The position numbers and the translations under genes are program-made. The notes beneath the pieces were generated by a model. That model was not told where the DNA came from and did no database searches. It saw nothing but the letters and a program-made list of their open reading frames with translations. 63,273 bases of DNA from Schlesneria paludicola DSM 18645. Its GTDB lineage: Bacteria > Planctomycetota > Planctomycetia > Planctomycetales > Planctomycetaceae. Shown one piece after another: positions 17,030-25,755 of the stretch (its first letter is position 1; each line of letters opens with the position of its first letter). Location of the stretch: contig CAMAYU010000013.1 of the NCBI GenBank assembly GCA_945862235.1, forward strand, positions 1-63,273, read 5' to 3'.

Positions 17030-17926
17030 TCAAAACCGGGCCTTGCGTTGGGAGAGATAGCCGACCAGCGCGCGGTCGAACGGCAGGCTGGTGTCGAGCG
17101 GCACGTAGTCGGCTCCCATACTGAGGCACTCGGTTTTGTACGTCTGTCGCAACTCTTCGACCGCGCCGAGGTAGTCTCCGCGAATCCCGGCCGCGTCCAC
17201 CACGAGTCGCTCGCCCGTTTCGGGGTCTTCAAAATCGGAGAGGCCCTCGAAGGGGAAGTGAACCTCGGCCTCATCCAACACGTGGAACAGGATCACGTCG
17301 TGACCGGCATGTCGCAGCATGTGCAGGCTGTCGAGGACGGGCTTCGGATCGCAGAGGAGATCCGAGAAGAGCATCATCAGTCCGCGATGTCGCACCATGG
17401 AGGCGATGCGGCGGATGTTGCCCGCCACGTCGGTCGCTCCCGTCGGCCGGGCCTTCGACAACAGAGCCAGCATGTTGCCGAGCTGACTCCGTTTGCTGCG
17501 GGCCGGGAGACACGTTCGCAGTTGCGTGTCGAACGTCATCAACCCGATCGGATCTTGCTGGTGAATCATCAAGTAGGCGAGCGCGGCGGCCAAGCACGTG
17601 CAGTAGTCGAACTTGGTCAGCTCTTGCCGGTACGTGTAGCCCATGCTTTCGGACAGGTCCATCAGGACGTAGCCCGAGATGTTGGTCTCGGCCTGATACT
17701 TCTTCACGTAGAGACGGTCGGTCTTGGCGAAGACCAGCCAGTCGATGTCCTTCGGGTCGTCACCCTGTTGGTAGCGACGATGCTCGCTGAACTCGACGCT
17801 GAACCCTTGAAACGGGCTGGCGTGAAGTCCGGTGAGAAAGCCCTCGACAATGAACCGCGCCCGCAAATCGAGCCGCGCCACATTTCGGATGACCGACGGC
17901 TTCAGATACTGCTCGGCACCGGGCAT
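17030..17926 (-). CDS. DUF58 domain protein (VWA-like)
   Basis: A 298-residue DUF58 protein. It has the family hallmark FSVEFSEHRRYQQGDDPKDIDW (about residues 42-63), then a VWA-like fold with a degenerate metal site in LMDLSESMGY, and SDLLCDPKPVLDSL in the middle. These soluble proteins usually lie beside MoxR ATPases and VWA/BatA membrane proteins; no MoxR gene is in the window, so its partner must be elsewhere. The next gene on this strand is the ABC exporter, 75 bp on, so the two may share a transcript. ATG start at 17926. Confidence 0.88.
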   Translation of the reverse strand: MPGAEQYLKPSVIRNVARLDLRARFIVEGFLTGLHASPFQGFSVEFSEHRRYQQGDDPKDIDWLVFAKTDRLYVKKYQAETNISGYVLMDLSESMGYTYRQELTKFDYCTCLAAALAYLMIHQQDPIGLMTFDTQLRTCLPARSKRSQLGNMLALLSKARPTGATDVAGNIRRIASMVRHRGLMMLFSDLLCDPKPVLDSLHMLRHAGHDVILFHVLDEAEVHFPFEGLSDFEDPETGERLVVDAAGIRGDYLGAVEELRQTYKTECLSMGADYVPLDTSLPFDRALVGYLSQRKARF

Positions 17927-17972
17927 GGGCGGCTCTCACGCTGGAGACAGGCACTTCGCTTCGATAAGCGCT

Positions 17973-18063
17973 TGTTGAAAAACCGTAGCGCAGACGGCCT
18001 CTCCTGTGGCTTCTTAGCGAACCACGAGCAGGCGAGCCGCCTAATCTACGTTTTTCAACAGGC
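17973..18063. repeat. Dispersed repeat family D, copy 1
   Basis: TGTTGAAAAACCGTAGCGCAG on the left and CTACGTTTTTCAACA on the right, with AGGCGAGCCGCC inside. The full-length relative is at 53904-53997. A fragment (CCCTACGTTTTTCAGCAAG) is at 38268-38286. It lies between the minus-strand DUF58 and aldose epimerase genes. Confidence 0.8.
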
Positions 18064-18088
18064 TGCCCACGCGGTGAAACAAACACAC

Positions 18089-19306
18089 TTACTTCGCGAC
18101 CGAGAACTTGTGGACCGTCGTGTGGCGATAGGTCTCACCGGGGTTGAGGCGTGTCGTGGGGAATTCGGGGCGATTCGGTGAGTCGGGAAAGTGCTGCGTC
18201 TCCAAGCAGAACGCGCCGTGCTTGGGAGCGTTGCCCGTGGCAGGCGTCCCTTCGAGAAAGTTGCCCGTGTAGAACTGGATGCCCGGTTCGGTCGTGGAGA
18301 TTTCCATGACTCGGCCCGAGGTCGGTTCGACGATTTTAGCGGCTGGGCGCAGTTCGCCCGCCGTGCCATCAACGACATAGCAGTGGTCGTAGCCACCGGC
18401 TCCGTTGACCGGCTCAGTGATGCGAGTGCCGATCTTTTCCGGCTTGAGGAAGTCCATGCAGGTTCCCGCGACGGCAGCCAGTTCACCACTGGGAATTCCC
18501 GTTTCATCGACCGGGAGGAACTGCGAACACGAGAGTGTCAGTTCGTGATCGACGATCAGTCCGCTTCCGGCACCGGCCAAGTTCCAGTAAGCGTGATTGG
18601 TCAGGTTCAGCACCGTCGGCTTGTCGGTCGTGGCGACGTATTCGATCTTCAACTCGTTGGCATCGGTCAGCGTGTACGTAATGACCGACTTCAACTCGCC
18701 GGGATAACCTTCTTCACCATCGGGGCTGGTGTAAGTGAACTTCACGCCGGTGGCGTCATCGTTCTGAAACGGCGCAGCCTTCCAGACCTTTTTCATGAAG
18801 CCGACTTTGCCGCCGTGCAGCGTGTTGGTGCCGTTGTTCAGAAAGAGGCTGTATTCGGTACCGTCGAGCGAGAACTTTCCTTTCGCGATGCGATTGGCAA
18901 ACCGGCCGCAGGCACCGCCGAAGTACGGGTTGTTCTCTTGATAGCCGGCGATGTCGGGAAAGTTGAGGACCACATTGGCGAGTTTGCCGTCACGGTCGGG
19001 GACTTCCACCGATGTAATGATCGCACCAAAGTTGATGAGTCCGACTTTCATCCCCGACCGGTTTCGCAAGCTGTACTGGATCACTTCGTCCCCCGCTTCG
19101 GTCTGACCAAACGGTTCGTTCTGCACGGTGAGCATAGGTTCTTCCGAGGTGGGTGAGTCTGTGGTTTCCAGTGCCGGCTTGGCTGCTGCGAGCGTGCCGC
19201 CTGCCTTCGGAACGGTTTTCGTCACTTGTCCTTCACAGCCGACGAAAGCCAAGCTGCATCCAGCCCACATTCCCGCCATCAGCATCTGTCGAAACGAAGT
19301 CTGCAT
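18089..19306 (-). CDS. Aldose 1-epimerase (galactose mutarotase), lipoprotein form
   Basis: A 405-residue mutarotase that interconverts alpha and beta anomers of hexoses. The start is set at ATG 19306 (MQTSFRQMLMAG), which gives a clean lipoprotein signal with Cys24 in AFVGCEGQ; it is therefore probably anchored outside the cytoplasm. Family motifs are GACGRFANRIAKGKFSLDG, NTLHGG (catalytic His), NLTNHAYWNLAG (second His) and LETQHFPDSPN (catalytic Glu region). After the signal, about 45 residues of linker precede the beta-sandwich. Nothing nearby indicates the sugar. An exported mutarotase fits polysaccharide use in this lifestyle, but that is inference. Confidence 0.92.
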   Translation of the reverse strand: MQTSFRQMLMAGMWAGCSLAFVGCEGQVTKTVPKAGGTLAAAKPALETTDSPTSEEPMLTVQNEPFGQTEAGDEVIQYSLRNRSGMKVGLINFGAIITSVEVPDRDGKLANVVLNFPDIAGYQENNPYFGGACGRFANRIAKGKFSLDGTEYSLFLNNGTNTLHGGKVGFMKKVWKAAPFQNDDATGVKFTYTSPDGEEGYPGELKSVITYTLTDANELKIEYVATTDKPTVLNLTNHAYWNLAGAGSGLIVDHELTLSCSQFLPVDETGIPSGELAAVAGTCMDFLKPEKIGTRITEPVNGAGGYDHCYVVDGTAGELRPAAKIVEPTSGRVMEISTTEPGIQFYTGNFLEGTPATGNAPKHGAFCLETQHFPDSPNRPEFPTTRLNPGETYRHTTVHKFSVAK

Positions 19307-19525
19307 TGCGTGCCATCCCGTGAAGTCGAACTGACTCAAATCCGAAGCGGCGGTATCTTGGGTTGCGTCCCGAACAGGGTCAAGCGAGCCACTCGCATCA
19401 GGCGAATGGATAGAAAAAGCCGTTGCTTGATCGTTTGAGACGAGACTGCTATCTTCCCCGCCCCGCTGAGAGCCATCTCCGGCGGATTCACGTAGAGATA
19501 AAAAGATGACTGGAGTGCAGAGCTA

Positions 19526-19612
19526 ATGGGTGTCAAGCAGACGGGTAAAGGGCGACGCAAGATTGGCCGCAAGAAGCGGAAGAACCGCAGCAAGATTCGG
19601 CACCGTAAGTAA
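19526..19612 (+). CDS. 28-residue ultra-basic protein
   Basis: A small open frame: ATG at 19526, TAA at 19610-19612. It encodes MGVKQTGKGRRKIGRKKRKN followed by RSKIRHRK; 15 of 28 residues are Lys or Arg. A GGAG lies 10 bases before the ATG and an intrinsic terminator (19736-19768) follows. It is the only plus-strand gene between two minus-strand genes, so it is an independent unit. The composition resembles very small ribosomal proteins (for example bTHX-like or bL37-like), and a ribosome- or rRNA-bound role is plausible, but I cannot assign it to a family. That the frame stays so basic across its whole length argues against chance. Confidence 0.7.
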   Translation: MGVKQTGKGRRKIGRKKRKNRSKIRHRK

Positions 19613-19735
19613 GCGAGTTCGCGTTTGGACTCGTTCCTCAGCCAGCACAATTACTGGCGGAGTTCGCGCGGTCCTGATTCGCAATGAACAATCGTCGTGA
19701 CCGGTTTATCCCGATTGCGACTGACGATGAAATTC

Positions 19736-19768
19736 AGAAGCCCGGCATTTTCGAATGCCGGGCTTCTT
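19736..19768 (+). terminator. Intrinsic terminator after the small basic protein
   Basis: AGAAGCCCGGCATT and AATGCCGGGCTTCTT make a perfect 13-14 bp stem with a tiny loop (TTCG-type centre). The plus-strand end is T-rich, so it probably ends the small-protein transcript; being symmetric it could also stop the minus-strand YgfZ-like transcript. Confidence 0.8.
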
Positions 19769-19812
19769 GCGCGCGCGGATGGGTTGGGAAGCGTAGCTCT
19801 GACGTGACCGAC

Positions 19813-19930
19813 AAAAGTCGCCTTCATCGCTCCGCGAGAAGTCAGCCGAGTCACCCGCGATCCGAATACCCGAGAAACAGCGTCATTCAGCGTTCGGCTC
19901 TCTTCACGCGGAGCGATGAAGGCGACTTTT
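19813..19930. repeat. Dispersed repeat family A, copy 2
   Basis: A 118-bp unit bounded by AAAAGTCGCCTTCATCGCTC and GAGCGATGAAGGCGACTTTT. It shares its length, centre and flanks (GACGTGACCG before, GGCGGGCGCATCA after) with 46169-46286. Stem bases differ in a compensated way: C-G here where copies 1 and 3 have A-T. The repeat flank contains the stop codon of the YgfZ-like gene. With the terminator it accounts for the 19613-19941 gap. Confidence 0.9.
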
Positions 19931-19941
19931 GGGCGGGCGCA

Positions 19942-20949
19942 TCACGAATTCGCGATGGAAGCCATCACGACTCCCACCGCCGAGTCTGGTCCACAGATCG
20001 CTTTCACTCGTGTGTCGGGTTTGCCGAACTTGGTCTTGAGGTAGCCGAGGGCCAGTGTTTCTCCAGCTTCGTTCCGCAGCGGGGCCACTGAGGTGAGGAC
20101 GCCCGCTTCGTCATCGGACTCGGCGGCGAATAGCTTCGTGCCGGGGGCAATTGATAAGTCGGAGGCGAAGCGGACGCGACGGAGTTCGCGGTTGGTGTGA
20201 CCGAGCGCGTCGAGTCGTGCGATCGGTTCTTGCCCGAGATAGCAGCCCTTAGTGAACGAGATGCACTGCGGCGTGCGAGCCACTTCCTGCGCGAGGTTCT
20301 CATCGGTGATGTCACGGCCGAACAGCGGGAACCCGGCGGCGATCCGCAAGGAATCAAATAGGTCGCTCGATCCGGAGACGACTCCCACCGCGAGTAGGCT
20401 GCGTTGCATGGCGTCCCGCGCGGTGAGTGACAGCGAAATCAGAAATCCCGGCTGGAGGAAGCAGTCCGCGCGGCGGATCACGAACGGCTGGCCAAAAGAT
20501 TCGCGTTCAACATGGCCGTAGGGCGGCAGGCCCTCGTCGAGCATCAGCAACTGCGCTGCGTGTGGCCCCGTGAGGAACAAAGCGCCCAACTCGTTCGACC
20601 GGTCGTGGAACGTCACGTCCTCGCGAATCAAGTAGCGGTCGAGATGCGTGATGATCGTCTCGGCCTGCCCGGTGACCGTGTCCAACCAGAGTGAGGTCGC
20701 GGTCGCGAAGACGAAGACGTGACCGACCGCCTTCCCCTTGATGTTCGTCAAAATCGCTTCGCAGCCCTGCCCCGGCTCTAGCCGCTTGATGTCATTCGTG
20801 CAGAAGCCGTGCAGAAATTTGGCTCGATCCGCGCCAGTCAGTTCGATTTGAGTGCGACCGCTCAGATCGAAGAGTGTCACCGCAGTGAGTTCGCCCGCGC
20901 GGTAATCGGCGGGACGGTGTGAGGCGGAATCGGCGATGTGATTGGTCAT
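19942..20949 (-). CDS. ygfZ: YgfZ/GcvT-like folate-binding protein
   Basis: A 335-residue member of the GcvT-like aminomethyltransferase fold. The YgfZ signature KGCYLGQE is at residues 234-241 (canonical KGCYTGQE), followed by PIARLDALGH; the N-terminal half has FDLSGRTQIELTGADRAKFLHGFCTNDI. YgfZ (human IBA57) uses tetrahydrofolate to support assembly or repair of certain Fe-S enzymes. The signature Cys is present. It is not beside gcvH/gcvP, which supports YgfZ over glycine cleavage GcvT. The stop codon lies within the conserved flank of repeat A copy 2. ATG start at 20949. Confidence 0.88.
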   Translation of the reverse strand: MTNHIADSASHRPADYRAGELTAVTLFDLSGRTQIELTGADRAKFLHGFCTNDIKRLEPGQGCEAILTNIKGKAVGHVFVFATATSLWLDTVTGQAETIITHLDRYLIREDVTFHDRSNELGALFLTGPHAAQLLMLDEGLPPYGHVERESFGQPFVIRRADCFLQPGFLISLSLTARDAMQRSLLAVGVVSGSSDLFDSLRIAAGFPLFGRDITDENLAQEVARTPQCISFTKGCYLGQEPIARLDALGHTNRELRRVRFASDLSIAPGTKLFAAESDDEAGVLTSVAPLRNEAGETLALGYLKTKFGKPDTRVKAICGPDSAVGVVMASIANS

Positions 20950-21010
20950 CCGTGGACGGTGCCTCGCGGAGAAGTGTGTGATGAAGTCGGCCAGCGCGAG
21001 CGCGCTTCAA

Positions 21011-21083
21011 AACTAGCCCGACGCGCGAGCGAGGGCTTCATTGTCATCGAATGTCCAGCCCTCGCTTGCGCGTCGGGCTAGTT
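21011..21083. repeat. Dispersed repeat family E, copy 1
   Basis: AACTAGCCCGACGCGCGAGC and GCTTGCGCGTCGGGCTAGTT arms with AGGGCT/AGCCCT inside; a strong 25-30 bp interrupted hairpin. It matches 34771-34847. It lies between the YgfZ-like and LptC-like genes. Confidence 0.85.
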
Positions 21084-21139
21084 GTTCGAGGCGAAAACAG
21101 GTTTTGAAATGTGCCCGCGAGTCGTCAAACGAATAGAGG

Positions 21140-21190
21140 CCATTCGACGGAGCGACGGGCCTACTGTAGTCCAGTCGCTCCGTCGAATGG
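21140..21190. repeat. Single palindrome, 17-bp arms
   Basis: CCATTCGACGGAGCGAC and GTCGCTCCGTCGAATGG are perfect inverted arms around a 17-base loop, 15 bp from the stop of the LptC/OstA-like gene. No second copy was seen in the window. It could act as a transcription or mRNA-stability hairpin. Confidence 0.75.
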
Positions 21191-21205
21191 AGTCCTGAGA
21201 CTTTC

Positions 21206-24200
21206 TCAACCGCCACTGGCACCGCTGGCACCGTGGACGATGAGGGCGTTGCGAGACGGGGTGAAGTCGATGCGGCGGGCGGACGTTTCTGTTGGCGGGC
21301 CGCGTTCGGAGTCGCGGGCGACGGTCGCGTTCTCTTTGCCGTGTGCCCGCAGCATGTACAAGCCCTTCGAGCCGTCGTAGCTGATCTCATCGGCGGTCGC
21401 GTAGAAACCACGGCCTTCGATTTGCGCGTTGCCGTGTCCAACGAGTTGCTGGTACGCCACCGGGTTGTTCGGTCCCTTGCCCTGATGAACGATTTCGAGC
21501 TGTTCGCATCTCATGCTGCCCGCATCGACGGTGAGCTTGTCGCGATTCAGAGTCTCGATCGGACTTTTGACAGGACCATGTACGACCCACACCGCGTCGT
21601 GGAATGTCGCCCGTTGGCGTTCGATGTGGCCGGTCATCTTGCCTTTGAAGTCCACACGCGTGTAGTTCCATTCCGAAGCGACGACCGTGATCGGCCGATT
21701 GGCTTGAATGACATCCGTCGTGGAGCCGCCCGTCAGGCCACTTTTGCCTCGCTGCCAGAGCAACATGTGACCCGGCCCTTGAGCGAAGGCGGTGTTCTTC
21801 ACGCGGTCGAATTGGAACTCGGCCAGCTTGCCGCGCCGGACTTGAACGAGCTTCGTTCCGTCGTACTCAGAGTTTTCAAACGTCACGTCTTCGCGGCACG
21901 AGACCGACTGGAGTTCCGGCTGCGTCTTGATGGACTCATCCGAGAATGACAGACGCTCGGTCAATCCCACGTCCATCAATTCACAACGCATCGTGGTTCG
22001 TCCTAGCTCCGCGCGGACCTTGCCGACGAACGTCGCCTGCTGGCCGTTGAACTCCATCGACTCATCCCACCAGACATCGAGGTCTGGGTCGGCGGTCAAT
22101 TCACCGAGAGCGGCAATCGGCGCCCGCTTGGGCATTGGTAACTGAAGCAGTCCGTGCCCTTTGACCCATGCCCGGTTGCCCGCACGGTCGAGATGGACTT
22201 CGCGCCCCTCGATGTGAACGCCGCGATCACGCAAATGTGCGGGACTGCCATACAGATGGATCACTTGATCCGACGGGCCTGCGTTGGTGAGGTCCATGCG
22301 GTCGCCTTCCGCGGTGAGCGGTGGCTCGCCCGGCTTGCGGTTCTGGCGGACCTTCACATGTCCGAGTGTCCCGATGAAGGTGACTTCAGGCTGAGACTGG
22401 CCGCTCACTTTGCGAAGCCGGACGCCGATGCGGTCGGCGGTCAAATCGAGTGGCTCGGTGGTGGAGCGGCTTTGATCCGAGACGGAATTCCGTCCCGCAG
22501 CCCCCGTTGACACTGAGGGAATGTCAATCGGCGGGCCGAGCGAACCGTCCGCGGCTCCGCGAGGCAAAGTGGAGTGGGACATTTGCTGGACTCGATCATT
22601 ACCGCTCTCGCGCGGGGCGTTGCCCACGCGGTTAAACGAGGGTTGCTCCGCGTTCGAGTCGTCGCGCGAGGATGTCTCATCTAGCACTAATGCGGCGAGA
22701 GTCAGTTCCGCGCGCGAGCGTGTTCGCGCCGAGACGCTGGGATCGCCGGCCTCATCGAAGCGAACATCGAGTTCGTGCGAACGAGCGACGAGCTGCGGGC
22801 TGACGAGTGCGACTTCTCGCTCGGCAAAGAGGCGTTTCACGTCGGGTTCGGTCGCGGCGTTGGATGGCACCGCAGAAGTGGACGGCGAGCCTGATGAAGC
22901 GTCATTCAAACGCAGCACGCCACTGGCCGAGAGCGATGCGACCCAGATACGAATCCGTTCCGCTCCCAGTCCCATCCGTTTGCTCGGCTGACGGAATGAA
23001 GCCTTTTGATCGAGTTGAATCACATCGAGTCCCGTCGTGCGGTCGGTCGTCAGGCTGAGCTGCTTCGCCCATGAGGCAATGAACGCGAGCTGGTTCGAGC
23101 CGGGAGGCATCGACTCCAAACGACCCGCTCCTCGGCACAGGACTTCACTGAGCGAATCGCGTTCGCCGAGTCGCACTTCGATGTCGGGAACGACCAGCGT
23201 GGTCCCGCGCTGCGAGATCGTCACTCCCTTGGGGTCGCTCAGATGCAGCGTCTGTTGCAGGGCGTGGTAGTCCAGCTCGGCCATGTCGGCGCGAAGGCCA
23301 TTCCCTTGCGAGACAATTCGCATCTTGCGCCCTGCAACGCCGGTCGCGGTCAGTCGCTCGAACTCAAGATCCGTTTCAATCTGTTGGTAGGACGACTTCC
23401 GTTCGACAGCAGCCTCGGCACTGACAACACTGCCGTCGGTCGAGCCGTCGCTGTTGTCTTTCGGCCCCGCCTTCGGCTTGGACGCGAAGTGAATCTTCAG
23501 GAGATCGCAATCCAAGCCGTCGTATTCGTTCGGCCCGGTCTTGGTGGAAACGCGGACATCCTTCGAGAACGTCGCCGTCTGCGAAGCCATGTCATATTCG
23601 AGTTCCCACGCCTTGCGAATGTTCACGACGACTGGCTTGCCCTGCCGACGCATTTCGACATCGAGTCGCACGTCTTCAAACTTCTTCGTCGCGGGATCGA
23701 TCCCGCCGGAGAGCCGGACATTGCGAATGCCGAACACATGCGGACGGTCTCGTCCGGGCAACCCCTCGGCGGGGATCAGACTCATGTGCAGACTGCGGCC
23801 CGAACCGACGTGCGGCCCAAATCGAAAACCCACCGGATGCGTGCTGATGAGCGACGGAGCGGACTCATCAAAAATGAACCGCTTGCCTTTGACCTCCAAG
23901 CCACCGGAACCTTTCACCTGCACTTCGCCATCGAGTACCGCACCAACAACGCGGCCGGGGTTCGAGTGTTTGTCATCGAAGGCCGACGCGAACCGGATCT
24001 GCGCTGAGTCACTCACCAACGACACGGCCTGCTCGCGCCCCTGCTGGTCCTTGCTGATCCAGACCATCGCAAACGGCTCGAAGTTCACCAGCCGCTGGTC
24101 CGTCTTTTCGCGGTCCCAGTTGTTGGTGAAGATGAAGGCCTGACCGGCTCGCAGCATGTACTCGGACTGCGCAGCCCACGACTGTTCGGTCAGGTACGAC

Positions 24201-24376
24201 TCCGCGATGCGCACGTTCTCCGCCGGCCGGTGAGACTCAGTCTGTTCCTCGGCAACCTGTGGCGCGACCGGTTCATCCGGGATCACAACTAAGGGCCGGA
24301 TCGCGACCGCGTACACCGCATACAACCCGGTCAGGCTGACGGCCGTCGCAATCGTGAAGAGGATCCGGGAGAGCAT
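21206..24376 (-). CDS. Large LptC/OstA-like envelope protein
   Basis: A 1056-residue protein starting at ATG 24376 (MLSRILFTIATAVSLTGLYA). One N-terminal membrane anchor (about 3-25) is followed by a long periplasmic region. Several stretches look like the repeated beta-strands of LptA/LptC/OstA (beta-jellyroll) proteins, such as VQVKGSGGLEVKGKRFIFDE, VRLSGGIDPATKKFEDVRL and, near the end, GHGNAQIEGRGFYATADEISYDG. LptC-type proteins carry lipopolysaccharide across the periplasm. The upstream gene is kdsD, the neighbour lptC has in proteobacteria, which supports the call. It is much longer than LptC (about 190 residues) and could combine LptC and several OstA units. Residues about 581-590 include a translated fragment of repeat family B within a low-complexity stretch (565-640). 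Confidence 0.75.
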   Translation of the reverse strand: MLSRILFTIATAVSLTGLYAVYAVAIRPLVVIPDEPVAPQVAEEQTESHRPAENVRIAESYLTEQSWAAQSEYMLRAGQAFIFTNNWDREKTDQRLVNFEPFAMVWISKDQQGREQAVSLVSDSAQIRFASAFDDKHSNPGRVVGAVLDGEVQVKGSGGLEVKGKRFIFDESAPSLISTHPVGFRFGPHVGSGRSLHMSLIPAEGLPGRDRPHVFGIRNVRLSGGIDPATKKFEDVRLDVEMRRQGKPVVVNIRKAWELEYDMASQTATFSKDVRVSTKTGPNEYDGLDCDLLKIHFASKPKAGPKDNSDGSTDGSVVSAEAAVERKSSYQQIETDLEFERLTATGVAGRKMRIVSQGNGLRADMAELDYHALQQTLHLSDPKGVTISQRGTTLVVPDIEVRLGERDSLSEVLCRGAGRLESMPPGSNQLAFIASWAKQLSLTTDRTTGLDVIQLDQKASFRQPSKRMGLGAERIRIWVASLSASGVLRLNDASSGSPSTSAVPSNAATEPDVKRLFAEREVALVSPQLVARSHELDVRFDEAGDPSVSARTRSRAELTLAALVLDETSSRDDSNAEQPSFNRVGNAPRESGNDRVQQMSHSTLPRGAADGSLGPPIDIPSVSTGAAGRNSVSDQSRSTTEPLDLTADRIGVRLRKVSGQSQPEVTFIGTLGHVKVRQNRKPGEPPLTAEGDRMDLTNAGPSDQVIHLYGSPAHLRDRGVHIEGREVHLDRAGNRAWVKGHGLLQLPMPKRAPIAALGELTADPDLDVWWDESMEFNGQQATFVGKVRAELGRTTMRCELMDVGLTERLSFSDESIKTQPELQSVSCREDVTFENSEYDGTKLVQVRRGKLAEFQFDRVKNTAFAQGPGHMLLWQRGKSGLTGGSTTDVIQANRPITVVASEWNYTRVDFKGKMTGHIERQRATFHDAVWVVHGPVKSPIETLNRDKLTVDAGSMRCEQLEIVHQGKGPNNPVAYQQLVGHGNAQIEGRGFYATADEISYDGSKGLYMLRAHGKENATVARDSERGPPTETSARRIDFTPSRNALIVHGASGASGG
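22608..22637. repeat. Half copy of repeat family B inside a coding gene
   Basis: CGCGCGGGGCGTTGCCCACG followed by CGGTTAAACG; same arm as 49621-49650 and 12982-13003. It is in frame in the LptC/OstA-like gene. Confidence 0.7.
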
Positions 24377-24428
24377 GAGAGGCGATGTCCGTCGCAGGTT
24401 TGTTTGCGTGGCTTCTGGAACGAGAGAG

Positions 24429-24565
24429 GGAAGAGATTGATAACTGCAAATTGGTAACTGCAAATTGCTGATTCAAGGACGCGAAATGCCCTCGGTACGG
24501 ATTCCGTTGTTTTCCAATTTGCAATTAGCATTTACCAATGATCAATTTGCATTCGCCTTCTTTCA
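24429..24565. repeat. AT-rich interrupted inverted repeat
   Basis: TGCAAATTGGTAACTGCAAA on the left is mirrored by GCATTTACCAATGATCAATT / TTTGCA on the right; TGCAAATT or its complement occurs several times. It is much more AT-rich than its surroundings. It fills the gap between kdsD and the LptC/OstA-like gene, so it may hold the promoter of the latter. Confidence 0.55.
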
Positions 24566-24580
24566 TCAGCTCCGGTTGCC

Positions 24581-25609
24581 CTACCCGATCCCGATCAGAT
24601 CCGTGATGTCGATCAACCCAATCGGTCGCCGGGTTGAATCAATGACGGGCAGTTCACTGACATGCTTCGCACCGAGTATCTGGAGGGCCTCTTCGATGAT
24701 CGCGTCGGGACCAATGGTCAGCGGATGGTGCGTCATCGCGTCGGTGATCGGCCGATCGAACTGATCGTCCTGCCGCCGTTCGAGCATCCGTGCGAGATCG
24801 CTGTCCGTGAACAGCCCCGACAGGCAACCCTCGTCATCGACAAGCATCACCGCGCCCGTGCGGCGTCCGGGTCGAGAGAGACTCACGAAGACTTCGCGAA
24901 TCGTGGCGGAGTCGGCCGCGATCCGTACTTGATCGCCCGATCGCATGACATCTTTGACGGCGGCCACGCGGCGACCGAGGCTTCCGCCCGGATGAAACAC
25001 CGCAAATTGCTGCGGCGTGAAATTGCGCTGCTGGCTGAGTACGAGAGCCAAGGCGTCACCAATGGCCAGCATCGCGGTCGTGCTGGTCGAAGGAGCGAGT
25101 CCGTGCGCCCCGGCCTCCACCAACCGCCCCAGCTTGATCGTGACATCGGCCTCCGCCCCGAGCGTACTCGCGTCGCTCGCCGTGATCGCGATGATCGCCT
25201 GCCGTCGCTCACGAATCAGCGGGAGGAGCCGACAGATTTCGTCCGTCTCACCGCTGTTCGAGAACATCAACCAGACATCGTCCTCGGCCACGCAACCCAA
25301 GTCGCCGTGCAACGCTTCCGTCGGATGGATGAAGTGAGAACGAGTCCCGGTCGAGGAGAGCGTCGCCGCGACTTTGCGAGCGATCAGTCCCGCCTTGCCG
25401 ATCCCCGTCACCATCGCGCTGCCGCGACAGGCGGCAAGCAGATCGAGAGCACAAGAAAACTCGACATCCATCCGCCGCGAGAGATCAATCAGCGATTGGC
25501 CTTCATGCGCCACGATGTCTCGTGCCGCCCGCAACTGCGCAAGCCGCGACGCCGACACGATCGCGGGACCGGCCGAAGTGTCGAGAACAGGTTGACGAAC
25601 AGCGCTCAT
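24581..25609 (-). CDS. kdsD: D-arabinose 5-phosphate isomerase (KdsD/KpsF)
   Basis: A 342-residue sugar-phosphate isomerase that turns ribulose 5-phosphate into arabinose 5-phosphate, first step of Kdo synthesis for lipopolysaccharide. An N-terminal SIS domain (about 40-180) has VTGIGKAGLIARKVAATLSS, HPTEALHGDLG and MFSNSGETDEI. Two CBS domains follow (about 205-270 and 275-340: VMRSGDQVRI, LFTDSDLARML, ITDAMTHHPLTI, LPVIDSTRRPIGLIDITDL). Length and layout match KdsD. It lies upstream of the LptC/OstA-like gene on the same strand, with a 204-bp AT-rich spacer. Together they point to a Kdo-containing LPS. ATG start. Confidence 0.93.
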   Translation of the reverse strand: MSAVRQPVLDTSAGPAIVSASRLAQLRAARDIVAHEGQSLIDLSRRMDVEFSCALDLLAACRGSAMVTGIGKAGLIARKVAATLSSTGTRSHFIHPTEALHGDLGCVAEDDVWLMFSNSGETDEICRLLPLIRERRQAIIAITASDASTLGAEADVTIKLGRLVEAGAHGLAPSTSTTAMLAIGDALALVLSQQRNFTPQQFAVFHPGGSLGRRVAAVKDVMRSGDQVRIAADSATIREVFVSLSRPGRRTGAVMLVDDEGCLSGLFTDSDLARMLERRQDDQFDRPITDAMTHHPLTIGPDAIIEEALQILGAKHVSELPVIDSTRRPIGLIDITDLIGIG

Positions 25610-25755
25610 GCGTGCTTCCTTGCAACGCGAACTGCGGCCCCGTGAAGCCGGGGGCTTGGAGCGGGGCGGGAGTTGTATCGGGGGTCCGAAAGAGGGTCAA
25701 TCTGCGTTGTCGGGCAACGGGTCCGAAGTCCAGCTTGGCCTCATCGCCCGTACCT

